A DNA stretch of 64,000 nucleotides, from positions 278,219 through 342,218 of the forward strand of contig JAJDAF010000061.1 in NCBI GenBank assembly GCA_029261995.1, written 5' to 3'. This document shows, one piece after another, positions 17,239-27,200 of the stretch; position 1 is the first letter of the stretch; every line of letters begins with the position of its first letter. The position numbers were made by a program, and so were the translations under genes. The stretch comes from Candidatus Zhuqueibacterota bacterium. GTDB taxonomy: Bacteria > Zhuqueibacterota > Zhuqueibacteria > Oceanimicrobiales > Oceanimicrobiaceae. Below the pieces are notes generated by a model. That model worked only from the letters and a program-made list of their open reading frames with translations, did no database searches and was not told the DNA's origin.

Positions 17239-18374
17239 GGTATCGTCTCCATTTTGACCCAGCCCAGTGGCAGGTTGGGTATGGCGCCATTCATGGTTGT
17301 CCGCCGGGTTTTCGGGAAGGTGGCAGCGTCGCGCCGGCCAGCCAGTTCCTGCACTTTCTTACGTGCTTCTCCTTTCAATAGACTGAGGATAGTGGTTTCC
17401 GCTCTACCGGAGCCCCAGCCGATACGCAGGGTCGGTGCTACCGTGTCGTAGAATGCCGCAACGCTGTCCACGCCTTTGAGTTTCTCATAATATGGTTTCT
17501 CTTCCTTTCGTATACAATACGCGCTGAATTCACAGCAGGCATCGATAATCCCCTTTACACTGCCCAGGCAGGCCGGTATTTGGCTGCTTTTGCGGTTCAG
17601 GCCCAGATCTTCGAGCATGAGTTCGTCGACGCATATTTCGGTTTCTAGCTCAGTATTCTCTGGCAAACACTCCACCATTGTTTCGATATTGCGCGACCAG
17701 TGCCAGCCCGTATCCTGGCCACGGTCACCGAGACTGATAACCCGGACAGACTGCAGGACCGGTAAGCCCGGGTCCAGGGTTTTACTGTCGCGAACCCGCA
17801 TGGCTCGCAGCAGATCGGCATTGGCATCTGGTTTATATGATTTACCCAGTACGTTCTGATAAAAACGCAAGTTCAGGAAATCACCAAGGTATTTCTTTTG
17901 CCACCCCCGGGGCATTCTTGAGTTTGTAATTGGGTATTCCACCTGCTGCGAAAACTGGGTTTGCTTTCGTGCCTCATCTGATTTCTGCAGCTCTCTGAGC
18001 ATAGACCATAGAATCGCGGTGCGGATGGCTCCCTTGATGGCTGTGCCCGGCAGATAAGGCTGGCCATGCCGATCCCGCAGCAAGGCATTGACGCTTGCAC
18101 CCGCGTTAGCGGGCATACCGGCAAACGAGGCTGGTTTGATGATTTCTTGACTGTTAATCTTCTTTCCGCGCAGGAAGGCTTGCAAGCGCTCACTGTTCGG
18201 GCTGGCCTGCATGAGCTGAACATACTCGGCGATATCGCCGCTACTCTGCAGCTTGCTGGCCAGTTTTTCAATATCAATAAAATGGCAACGGCCATCTCTT
18301 GCAACAAAATCAACGCCGTCCACCAGTTTGTCACCGGTACCGGCATGCACCGGTGTGAGCACCGTTATTTTCAC
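17235..18374 (-). CDS. csm5: Csm5, type III-A RAMP subunit
   Basis: 379 residues from a GTG at 18374, one base past the csm4 stop (TAGGGTG). The longer frame to 18545 would overlap csm4 by 170 bases and is rejected. The N-terminus VKITVLTPVHAGTGDKL is typical of RAMP Csm5, with YLPGTAIKGAIRTAIL as the conserved glycine-containing helix start and GWGSGRAET near the C-terminus. Csm5 caps the 3' end of the crRNA in the Csm complex. Confidence 0.92.
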   Translation of the reverse strand: MKITVLTPVHAGTGDKLVDGVDFVARDGRCHFIDIEKLASKLQSSGDIAEYVQLMQASPNSERLQAFLRGKKINSQEIIKPASFAGMPANAGASVNALLRDRHGQPYLPGTAIKGAIRTAILWSMLRELQKSDEARKQTQFSQQVEYPITNSRMPRGWQKKYLGDFLNLRFYQNVLGKSYKPDANADLLRAMRVRDSKTLDPGLPVLQSVRVISLGDRGQDTGWHWSRNIETMVECLPENTELETEICVDELMLEDLGLNRKSSQIPACLGSVKGIIDACCEFSAYCIRKEEKPYYEKLKGVDSVAAFYDTVAPTLRIGWGSGRAETTILSLLKGEARKKVQELAGRRDAATFPKTRRTTMNGAIPNLPLGWVKMETIP

Positions 18375-18375
18375 C

Positions 18376-19353
18376 CTACGCCGCAATGTGGACCCCCACG
18401 CTGTAGGCAAGGCCGCTGCGGTAAATCGCGTGTGGCAAATTGAGCCGTTCCGGCTGTACCGGGACGAGCTGCCCAGTGATTTCTTTGGTAAAGACAGACC
18501 CTTCCTTGAACATGCGGCAGGCACACCGCTTGACCTGGCCGTCAAAAGCAGCAGACCCTGAGAAACCGCTGCACAGGACTAGATCATAGGCATGGATGAG
18601 TTCGGCTATCTCTGCCTGCTCTTCACCCTTCGGATAATAGGGCGAAAGGGTCAAATAATGGGTTGGCGCATCGGGCTCTGTCAGGCTGAGCGTATCCCAC
18701 TCGCAGACAAACCGGCCCAGGCCGAGCTTACGTTCCCCACCGATGCCCATCTCTTCCCCGAGAAAGGCCAGGGTTGTGCGCAGGGTCTCGGCATGCCGTT
18801 CCTGTACGTCGACAAAGGCATACAGCCCGGCGTCTGTCGCCAGGCTGACGGTTTCACAGAAATACAGGTCCGTGTGGGCCGTGGCCCGGTCGACCCGGTT
18901 GCGGGCTACTTGCGCCCGCAGGATGGCATCGGAGAGTATTTCCTGTTCTTGTGCCAGTTGGTCGAATTCATTGCGGCCAAACAGATTGCCTGTAATCCAG
19001 GTCTCGAATAGTCCCTGCGACAGGTATTTGACGTTTTTAATCTTTTTGGCTTGGTCGGTGGACAGCCGGGTAAATTCACGTGCCTTCGAATAAGGTCTCG
19101 GCAGGAAAAGACTGTCCCCCATATAGGGAAAGGCGGATGAAATCCGGAACGGTACCGGAACGGTACCGGCAAATTCCTCCAATAACGCCTCCAGGCTGTC
19201 CTGGCCCCAGAGCAGACTCCAGGCATGGCACAGGGCCGAGAACAGAGTGTCGGAAGGGATATGCTCGCCCGAAGCTTCCAACCCGACACCCGGCTCACCG
19301 ATGTGAAACGGTGACTGCATATTGAACCTGACTATAGTATGCTGTGCTGTCAT
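18376..19353 (-). CDS. csm4: Csm4, type III-A RAMP subunit
   Basis: 325 residues. It opens with a RAMP strand and SPFHIGEPGVGLEASGEH, followed by IPSDTLFSALCHAW, the Csm4/Cmr3 pattern. The glycine-rich GEEMGIGGERKLGLGRF is the family loop. Csm4 holds the crRNA handle and contacts Cas10. It overlaps the csm3 stop by four bases (ATGA). Confidence 0.93.
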   Translation of the reverse strand: MTAQHTIVRFNMQSPFHIGEPGVGLEASGEHIPSDTLFSALCHAWSLLWGQDSLEALLEEFAGTVPVPFRISSAFPYMGDSLFLPRPYSKAREFTRLSTDQAKKIKNVKYLSQGLFETWITGNLFGRNEFDQLAQEQEILSDAILRAQVARNRVDRATAHTDLYFCETVSLATDAGLYAFVDVQERHAETLRTTLAFLGEEMGIGGERKLGLGRFVCEWDTLSLTEPDAPTHYLTLSPYYPKGEEQAEIAELIHAYDLVLCSGFSGSAAFDGQVKRCACRMFKEGSVFTKEITGQLVPVQPERLNLPHAIYRSGLAYSVGVHIAA

Positions 19354-20393
19354 TCGTCTTCGTCAGTGGTGACAGGTTCAGGCAGTTCTGGTTCTGGCAG
19401 ATTAGATGTGTTCAGCACTTCCGCAATCCAGTTCTCAAAGTTGGCCATATCTATCTTTCTGATATTGCAGTCCTCCTGATTCTCGATACGTTTGGACAAA
19501 TCCACCGGTTCAGCAGGTTCAGGCAGGCCCGTCAACTCCTGTACCGTCCGCCGGATTTCGAGTCCTGCTTGACCTGCGGTATTGCTTATGTGGTTCTGGT
19601 AATATGCCAGGGGCCGGCCGTAAACCGCTGTCAGTTCGACCTTAACTTCACCATAGCCGCGCACGCCGTGGCCGCCTAAACTGCTGTCTTGCAGCAGATT
19701 CAGCAGCTTGATAATAGTGTGGCAGTCTTTTTCGATGCGTTCGCGCTCCGGCGTGCAGATGTCATAGACCAGCCGCATGGTGAAGGCGGTTGCCCGAGGC
19801 ACGCGTTCGATTTCGCGCGGGTTAGCATGTGCCGTAATGCGGTCCAGCACGTTTTCCATTTTGCGCTCAGTGTAGTTTTCGTCGGAACCAAGCTTGGTTC
19901 GCAATCCTTTCAGATTTAGCATGGGCAGGTCCCGCACCAGCAGTGGTGACGGTATGTAATCCTCTTTATCCCTTGCAGCGTTTTGCCCTTCACCCGGCAT
20001 GGGTACACTGCCGAACAGCCGGCAGACCCTGCAATCGCGTTTGGCGCACAGGTGGATTCTGACCGGTTTGCCGCCTAGCGTGGCGGTTTTTTTGTAGTAA
20101 TTTTTATGCAGTTCCCGAAGGCGCCTCTGCTTTTCCGCTGGATCTAAGATCTCATCAGAGATTTGCTGTCGTTGCCAACCCTCTTCACTGCGTTCTAGCA
20201 GGCTGCGCAGTTTGCCCCGGAACGAGCTGCCTGGGATGTATGGTTCGTTGCTTACCGGGTCGCGCATGACCGGTGTGTCCAGCCCGCCGATTTCAAATTT
20301 CTCGCGGCCGCCACCAATATGCAGGCCGCTCTGGCACCGGATAACGCCTTCAATAAAAAGCTTGCCGTACAGCGGGTTGGATGCACCGTTCAT
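19350..20393 (-). CDS. csm3: Csm3, target-RNA-cleaving backbone subunit (long form)
   Basis: 347 residues; typical Csm3 has about 210-250, so there is a C-terminal extension of roughly 80-100 residues ending in an acidic tail (PVTTDEDE). The RAMP core is clear: GLHIGGGREKFEIGGLDTPVM, with Asp39 in the position of the catalytic aspartate that cuts target RNA every six nucleotides, and YIPGSSFRGKLRSLLE. The cysteine cluster CAKRDCRVCRLFG is the usual Csm3 zinc-binding insert. GGAGG lies just before the ATG. Confidence 0.93.
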   Translation of the reverse strand: MNGASNPLYGKLFIEGVIRCQSGLHIGGGREKFEIGGLDTPVMRDPVSNEPYIPGSSFRGKLRSLLERSEEGWQRQQISDEILDPAEKQRRLRELHKNYYKKTATLGGKPVRIHLCAKRDCRVCRLFGSVPMPGEGQNAARDKEDYIPSPLLVRDLPMLNLKGLRTKLGSDENYTERKMENVLDRITAHANPREIERVPRATAFTMRLVYDICTPERERIEKDCHTIIKLLNLLQDSSLGGHGVRGYGEVKVELTAVYGRPLAYYQNHISNTAGQAGLEIRRTVQELTGLPEPAEPVDLSKRIENQEDCNIRKIDMANFENWIAEVLNTSNLPEPELPEPVTTDEDE

Positions 20394-20402
20394 ATCTCCT
20401 CC

Positions 20403-21005
20403 TCAATTCTTGGCGTATCTGTAAAAAAATGCATAAACTGCCTCGGCAAAAACCTTCAGGGCTTTCAGGTCTTTTTTGCCGGCATTGCCAGTCCGCACTT
20501 TATCCAGGCAGATGAACATCACTTCGCTGAATGGCTCCAGAGTCCGATCCCGGTCCCGGGCCGTGGCATAGGCCAGGTGCGGTTTCAAAAGCACTACCTG
20601 CTCGGGTTTGCTGTATTTCGGCTCTCTTAATCCGTCGAGCAGAATGCGCATCTGCTGCTTGGAGGCACTGCGGCAGATATGACCTAGTGCATCAGCAAAC
20701 GTCACAATCAGTGTATTGTGGGTCAGAATATCTTCAAGATGCTCGGTTGTCAGCAGCCAACTTTTCATTCTGCCCACCAGTTTCTTTGCAACCCTGTCTG
20801 GTTTGTAACCCTTTTCTCTTTCCTGTTGCGGGAACTCCGTATCAAGGAGAGAGCGAAACTCAGACCATGACAGACCAGTTTCTTGCAGCGAAGCCTTGAT
20901 CCTGTCGTTCTCAGTATAATCCACTCTTGTCGGATTCCTTAGAACATAAAATAGCGTTTTAGCGGCGCGCAGTTCTACTGCGTGGTCGATTTCCTGTTCA
21001 AGCAT
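20403..21005 (-). CDS. csm2: Csm2, small helical subunit of the Csm complex
   Basis: About 200 residues, fully helical and basic. The C-terminal part (RDRDRTLEPFSEVMFICLDK to FAEAVYAFFYRYAK) has the Csm2 helical-bundle look, and position between cas10 and csm3 is canonical. It overlaps the cas10 stop by eight bases. ATG 21005 is preferred to GTG 21008 because of AGGAG spacing. At 200 residues it is somewhat longer than usual Csm2 (about 130-150). Confidence 0.85.
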   Translation of the reverse strand: MLEQEIDHAVELRAAKTLFYVLRNPTRVDYTENDRIKASLQETGLSWSEFRSLLDTEFPQQEREKGYKPDRVAKKLVGRMKSWLLTTEHLEDILTHNTLIVTFADALGHICRSASKQQMRILLDGLREPKYSKPEQVVLLKPHLAYATARDRDRTLEPFSEVMFICLDKVRTGNAGKKDLKALKVFAEAVYAFFYRYAKN

Positions 21006-23229
21006 CACTGCTCTCCTTTCTGGTCAGCATTTCCAGCCAGGTCAAAACCGGGGCCAGGTAATGTATGGTTTCCGCGCGCAGCAGCTGTTTCTTGAACTGC
21101 TGCCACCCGCTCTTGTCTTCCTCCTGCAACGCCTGCTCGAAGCGGGTCAGGACATAGCTCAACTGCGGCAGATAAAGTTGGCCGGTCAGCCGTTTCTTTT
21201 CCACGACTTCCCCCAGTTTAAAGAACAGGCCACGCGGCACTTTCAACTCATATTCCTTCCGTTGACCGTCAATCGTACCATTTGTCTTCATCAATGCGGC
21301 CACGGCCGTATCTTTCAGTGTTCTGATAGCATTGGCCGAGATGGCACCGTCCCATTTGACCGCATACTTCGGGCGCTGCTGCTGGCCGGTATCCGGCGCA
21401 AATACCGGGCTCTTGTAAAACAGCGCCACGCTGTCTTTTGTCTTCTCATTTTGCCCAGTGTTTTCTTTGGCCAGCTGCTCTGCCTCATGCGCCGCTTCGG
21501 CCAGGTGGTATAGCGGGTATTTTGGATGCTGCACCACAAAGCCGCCCGAGATATTGACCAGTGGGTTATGACAGGTAAATTCTTTGAATGCCGCCCGGAT
21601 TTCAAAAGCCAGCTCTGCGATGTCGTTCCAGGCGCCGGCAATAAATAAATCGTCGCCGCTGGCATAGACAATGGCGACATCCTTGTCCATGCATATGCTG
21701 TTGAGATAATACCCGAAGAAGTATTTCAGTTCCCGCGACAGGATACTCTGGTACAGCAGCAATGGTTTGGCCGGAATCGCCCTGAGCCAGGTGTCGAACA
21801 AGTCGCCCAGCGAATCCACGTCCATGCGTAGACCTCCGATGTCATTTGCGCCAGCTGCTGCTTTGGCCATGTCCATAAAATCCTGCTCACCACCGTAACG
21901 GGCCAGCAATAACTGACGGTCGCCTGGACCATAGTGACCAAGATCCCAGTCATTAATCAGCCATCTTGCGTCCTCGATGCCGTACTGCAGGCCGGCAAAC
22001 GTTAATCCGCGCGGGCCACGACTGACAAACCGGGCACTTGGCAGCTTTTGTCCGAGGGTCAGGCATGCACTGCAAAAAGCGCATAGCTGGACATCTGTTT
22101 CGCCGATTTTTCTCTGCCAAGCCCTATCAGTATCTTTATGACAAACCTGGCATTCTTCCCTCGTCGGCTGCTGCGGGCCCAAGACATCTGTAAAATGATC
22201 ATTTCGCAAAAACTGTTCAAACTTTCTTCTTTTCTTTCTGCCCAGCTCATCAATCACTGGCCTTGTCTGCGGTTCATAAAAGCCAGCCTTGTCAATGACT
22301 TGCCATGCCAGGGCCAGATACAATTTTCCGTCATGTTCCCTGAGCAAGTATCTGTTGACCTGTCTACACACCTTGTCTAGAAGCTCGCTGGTTCTGCTGC
22401 TGTTTGGCAGGAGAAGGCTGAAGCGAGCGCCACCACTCCAAAGCAAATTGGCGCTTGACAGACCCAGTCCGGTAAGAAGATCGTAAACCAGGTGTTCGGT
22501 CAACAATTCCAAAAAGAACGACCGGCCGCGTAGGGTCTTCAGAGCGCCTTTGGAAGAAATGGTGTAGACGAACTTTTGTACACCGGAGAAATCACCTAAC
22601 ACCAGAAGAAACGGTTCCGCCTCATTGTCTGCCAACAGCAGACAGGAAACTAGGGCTGTAGTCATCTTGGTATGGTCAAACAACGAAACGTCCGGATATT
22701 CTGCACAGTCAGGAACAGAGCAAGTGTATTTCTCCAGCAGAATCAGAAGGCGCTCAGCATCGAGGTCTTCGTTAATAAGCTTGAACTCTTGTTCAAACTC
22801 TTGCCAAAGATTATCGTATGCGGCTAACGCAAGGTCATTCTTCTCCAACCTGGGATATTGCGGCGTATCACATAGTTTGGTTAAAGGATGATAGTACGCC
22901 GGCGGCGCTTCGCCATCTCTGTCGGTGATTCGAGAAAAAAGTGCGGTCAGTGGTTGGTAATATAGAGATTCTTCATCAATGTTCTTGTCATCATAGAGAA
23001 GCTGTTCAGCTTCATATATGACAGAGTCCAGTTGATGATGCTGCTTGACCAATTCCGTGATTGTGTTAGCAAGACCGTGATTTGCAAGCCAGTCCGCGGC
23101 GATGTCGAAGTGGTTATCTTCACTGGCAATTGCTCGTTGTCTGAAGCGTCCAATATCATGAAGCAGGCTTGCAAGAATATATTCCTGCAGATTTCGCGTG
23201 CTGATTCTTGCCTCAGGCAATTCAGACAT
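20998..23229 (-). CDS. cas10: Cas10/Csm1, HD nuclease and cyclic oligoadenylate synthase
   Basis: 743 residues. An N-terminal HD motif (LLHDIGRF, His24-Asp25) indicates the ssDNA nuclease domain. LGDFSGVQKF (211-220) opens the first palm domain. A four-cysteine zinc site (C360, C363, C383, C386) precedes the second palm. There RMDVDSLGDLF supplies Asp470/Asp472 and YASGDDLFI (522-530) is the GGDD signature with the first glycine replaced by serine, the metal-binding aspartates being retained. The protein senses target RNA and makes cyclic oligoadenylates for Csm6. It is the first gene of the csm operon. Confidence 0.95.
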   Translation of the reverse strand: MSELPEARISTRNLQEYILASLLHDIGRFRQRAIASEDNHFDIAADWLANHGLANTITELVKQHHQLDSVIYEAEQLLYDDKNIDEESLYYQPLTALFSRITDRDGEAPPAYYHPLTKLCDTPQYPRLEKNDLALAAYDNLWQEFEQEFKLINEDLDAERLLILLEKYTCSVPDCAEYPDVSLFDHTKMTTALVSCLLLADNEAEPFLLVLGDFSGVQKFVYTISSKGALKTLRGRSFFLELLTEHLVYDLLTGLGLSSANLLWSGGARFSLLLPNSSRTSELLDKVCRQVNRYLLREHDGKLYLALAWQVIDKAGFYEPQTRPVIDELGRKKRRKFEQFLRNDHFTDVLGPQQPTREECQVCHKDTDRAWQRKIGETDVQLCAFCSACLTLGQKLPSARFVSRGPRGLTFAGLQYGIEDARWLINDWDLGHYGPGDRQLLLARYGGEQDFMDMAKAAAGANDIGGLRMDVDSLGDLFDTWLRAIPAKPLLLYQSILSRELKYFFGYYLNSICMDKDVAIVYASGDDLFIAGAWNDIAELAFEIRAAFKEFTCHNPLVNISGGFVVQHPKYPLYHLAEAAHEAEQLAKENTGQNEKTKDSVALFYKSPVFAPDTGQQQRPKYAVKWDGAISANAIRTLKDTAVAALMKTNGTIDGQRKEYELKVPRGLFFKLGEVVEKKRLTGQLYLPQLSYVLTRFEQALQEEDKSGWQQFKKQLLRAETIHYLAPVLTWLEMLTRKESSDA

Positions 23230-23557
23230 TGTGGAGGTTGACTCCAGATTTTGGACTGCGAAAGACTGCTTAGTTTTTGATACAGAGAAAGACTTGGAAA
23301 CCGGAGATGATTACACAAGATTATGGATGGAGATTCCAAGTGCCATATAATAAGACAAATGAATCGGATAGTTTCAAGGAAAAAAATGATGTGATAGAAG
23401 ATATTTGCGACTTGCTGCTGCGACGTAATGCTTGTTTAATAGCCAATTCTATCGCTGCATTCTAAGTTTACCACTCTGAATCAGTTTATCCTAAATTCCT
23501 TCTTGCTGGGCACGTGGGCACCGCCCCGCACTACCCGCTGCAAGTGTTCGCTTGACA
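23230..23557. other. Intergenic region between csm operon start and the YgjP-type gene
   Basis: 328 bp. It should hold the promoter of the cas10 operon, but no clean sigma-70 pair was found on the minus strand. On the plus strand TATAAT occurs at 23346-23351 without a good -35. A small plus-strand frame (23277-23465) has no ribosome site and no recognisable product. Confidence 0.4.
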
Positions 23558-24274
23558 TCAATAGCTCCACTTCTCTCGCCGAACCGGCAGCCGATTGAGC
23601 ATCTGGCGATGGAACTGCCACTTGGGCATGAATCGGTCCATGAACGCGACAAAGCGGGCGTTGTGGGTCGGCTCCAACAAGTGAACCAGTTCATGAACAA
23701 CAATGTATTCCAGGCACTCCGCAGGCTTTTTGGCTAGCTCGGTGTTGAGGCGAATCGTGCGTGCTTTGTGGTTGCAGCTCCCCCACTTGGTCTTCATCCG
23801 TTGCACAAAGAATCGCTCCACCTTCACACCCAGTAGTGGTTGCCATCGTTCGAGTAATGGCGGCACAGCCTGCTTCAGCTGCTCTCGATACCATTCCTCA
23901 ACAAGAGCCTGCCTTTTGTCCTCATCTGTTCGCGGTCGTACCCGCAGAAACATGCGGCTGTGCTTCTGTTCGATGAGAGGTGGTTCATCACTCTCGCAGA
24001 CCGTTAGCAAATGGCGTTTGCCCCACACATAGTGGCTTTCCCGATCCACGTAGTCGCGAGGTGTCTCTCGCTCCTGTTCCCGGAGCTTTTGTTGCTGCTG
24101 TTTGATCCAGTCGAGCTTAGAGATTGCGAAGACGCGAATGGTTTGCACGCTCATGCGCTTTGGGGCTGAGATGCGCACCTTGCCCGTTGGCGGATAGACG
24201 CTGAGATGGACGTTCTTAATGTCCTTGAGGACCACGTCCACCGTGATGTCACCCAGCTTGATCTGCGACACCAT
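23558..24274 (-). CDS. YgjP/DUF45-type zinc metallopeptidase
   Basis: 238 residues; the ATG overlaps the hsdR stop (TGATG). KTKWGSCNHKARTIRLN is the family signature, followed by YIVVHELVHLLEPTHNARF with the HELVH zinc-binding helix and a downstream histidine. Such M48-like predicted peptidases are frequently the last gene of type I restriction operons; the substrate is unknown. It is coupled to hsdR and is therefore part of the operon. Confidence 0.85.
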   Translation of the reverse strand: MVSQIKLGDITVDVVLKDIKNVHLSVYPPTGKVRISAPKRMSVQTIRVFAISKLDWIKQQQQKLREQERETPRDYVDRESHYVWGKRHLLTVCESDEPPLIEQKHSRMFLRVRPRTDEDKRQALVEEWYREQLKQAVPPLLERWQPLLGVKVERFFVQRMKTKWGSCNHKARTIRLNTELAKKPAECLEYIVVHELVHLLEPTHNARFVAFMDRFMPKWQFHRQMLNRLPVRREKWSY

Positions 24275-27200
24275 CAATACTCACCCTGCGCCTTGATGAT
24301 GAGGAAGAGGCGTTCCACATCGGCCTCTTCTTGCAGAATCTCATACAAGGCAGCTTTAATCACTTGTTCGCGTGCCTGGACTCCACGCCATCCGTCCGGC
24401 CGAACCCGCTTCACCGCAGCGTCGATCTTCACGGCCAGTTCCAGTGTAGGGGTCCCTCCAACCTTGTTCAAGTTATTGTAAAGAGCCCGGAGCGCCGGAC
24501 TGTTCTTCAACGGCTCGGGCGTATCCTCCGCAAGTCCTACTTCCACTTTCCTTGCCAGTTCCGCGATCCGCTTCAGGTATTCCTCGTACTCTATTGCCTT
24601 GGCCTTCCTCGCTGCGATGATCTCATCAAGCAAGGCTGACATCCTCTCGTAGTAAGCCGGATCGTTTAGGTGTTCCTTGATGATTCTGCGGCGAACGTTG
24701 TTCTCTATGGTCTCTGCGATAGCGTTCCTGTTGCCCTTGAGGCCACCAAGCTGCTTAGCGATGGCACTGGCAATGCCTGTCTTCACGATCAGCTCCACCA
24801 GGCCCATGCTGTCGAAAGGCGAAATCTTCCTCGGTTCGTCCGCCTCGATATAGGTGTCGATGAGATGCCGCATGTCGGCCTCATAGGCCTTCAGATCAAG
24901 CGTCTCGCCGCTGGCTTTGCGGATGATCTCGCGGACGTTCAGGTAATGCTTGAGCTGGTGCTTAATACGGATGATGTCGGCAGCGCCATAGCCAGCAGCT
25001 TCCAGTTCATCGGCGATGTTGGCGTAGGCGCGCATTAGGGCCACGGTAGCCTTATAGAGCGCGACCCGTTGCGGCTCCCGTTCCTGCAGATCCGCCGGAA
25101 TCTCCGTGTTACCACAGAAGTAGTGGATGTGCTCCAGCTCTCCCTTGGGCGGCTCTACCGGTTCGCACAGCAGGGCGAGGGTCTCAAGCGCGTTGTCGAG
25201 CCGTACCTTTCCTTTCTTTAGGCGATCCTGCAGCAGCACCTCGGGAGCACTGCCCTCGTCGCCATGATCCAGCTCCGAAGTGTAAACGGCAATGGCGTTC
25301 TCGACCTTGGGGAACAGATCTTTGTAGTCGACGACGTAGCCGAAGTCCTTGTCCTCGCCATCCAAGCGGTTGACGCGACAGATGGCCTGGAACAGGCCAT
25401 GATCCTGCATAGACTTGTCGATGTAGAGATAGGTGCAGGGGGGCGCGTCGAAGCCGGTAAGGAGCTTATCCACCACGACGAGCAGTTTCATGTTTACCGG
25501 CTCTTTGGTGAACAGGGCCTTGGCCCACTCCTCGTAGGTTTCCGTCTTGGTTTTGTCGGGCGTGGCTTCGACCTCCTCGAGCAATTCGCTGTAGGTGGTG
25601 TAGATGAACTGCTTGTCGGTTTCGGTATTGGCGCCGGTTTCCTCCAACGTCACGTCCCTCGTTAGGGGGTTGTAGGAGGTCACCACCGCACACTTGCCCT
25701 TGAACGGGGTCTTCTGGAACAGGGTGAAATATTTGCAGGCATCATAGATGCTGGAGGCCACCAAAAGCGCGTTGCCGCGCTCACTGGAGAGGCGCCGCTT
25801 GACACTAAAATCGAAGACGACGTCGCTCACCACACGGTCCATGCGCGAGCGGGAGCTGAGCACGTTCTTCATCGTGCCCCAGTGATTCTTCAGCTCGTCC
25901 TTCTGCCAATCGTTCAACCCCTTGGTCTTGGCCTCGAACCAGGCGTCTATTTTGTCCTCGGAGCCGAGGCGCTGGTCGATGTCCCGTGCTTCATAGACCA
26001 AGTCAAGAATGACCCCGTCTTCGACGCCCTCGCTGAACTTGTAGGTATGGATGTAGCCGCCAAAGACCTCCAGACTGGTTTTCTTGTCTTTGGCGAGCAA
26101 TGGCGTGCCGCTGAAGCCGATGAATATTGCATTTGGCATCATCGCCTTCATCACCCGGTGCAACTTGCCACTCTGCGTGCGGTGGCACTCGTCCACGAAC
26201 ACGAACACCTCGCCCAACGTCGGGCTGGCTTGGGCTTCCAGCTCCCTGACGAAGGCGTCGAAGTCGTCGATGTCCCGGCGGCCGAACTTGTGCACGAGCG
26301 AGCAGAGCAGGCGGGGCCTGGCCTGGCCGAGCAGGTTCATTAGGTCGCGGCCGCTGCTAGTGCGTTTGATGGCTTCGCCCGCATCTGCAAAGACACGCTC
26401 GATCTGCTTATCGAGCTCGTCGCGGTCCGTGATGATAGCGACGCGGGCGTTAGGATTGTTTTCCAGAATCCACTTCGCGAGCAGCACCATCACGATGCTC
26501 TTGCCGCTGCCCTGTGTGTGCCAGATGATGCCGCCCTTCTTGTCGCGCGCATGCGTCTGTGCGGCCTTGACACCGAAATACTGGTGCGCGCGCGGCAGCT
26601 TCTTCACGCCGCTGTCGAACAGCACAAAGTCGTGCATCAGCTCGATCAGTCGGTCTTTGCGGCACATTTTAAGCAAGTACTTGTCCAGCTTGTAGCGGCT
26701 GTCGTCCTGCTCGTCCTCCTTCCACTTGAGAAAATACTTCTCCTCCGTCTTGATTGCGCCGTATTGCAGGCCCTCTGAATCGTTACCAGCAAAGATGAAC
26801 TGCACGGTACTGAAGAACCATTCGTTGAACTCCGGCTGCTGGTTCGAAAGGTTTTGCCGGATGCCATCGCCGATGCTCACCCGGCTGTTCTTCAACTCAA
26901 GCACCGCGACCGCGATGCCATTCACATACAGCACGATGTCAGGCCGCCGCTCGTGGTTGCCCTTGAGCGTCACTTCCTCGGCGATGGCGAAGTCGTTCTG
27001 CTCCGGCTCCTGCCAGTTGATCAGGTGCACGGTTTCCGTCACCTTGCCCGCCTCGATCTTCACGGGCACGCCGTAGCGCAGCAGGTTGTAGACTGCCTGG
27101 TTGTTGCCGTAGAGTTTGCGGCTGTGGTTGTCCGCTTCGGTGCTAAGCTTATGGAGGGCCACGCTGATCTGAGCAGGCGTGCAGCGGCATTTGGTCAGGT

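Noticed and set aside
18375-18545. Long N-terminal extension of csm5
   Set aside because: It would overlap csm4 by 170 bases and lacks RAMP similarity; the GTG at 18374 gives a normal Csm5 start.
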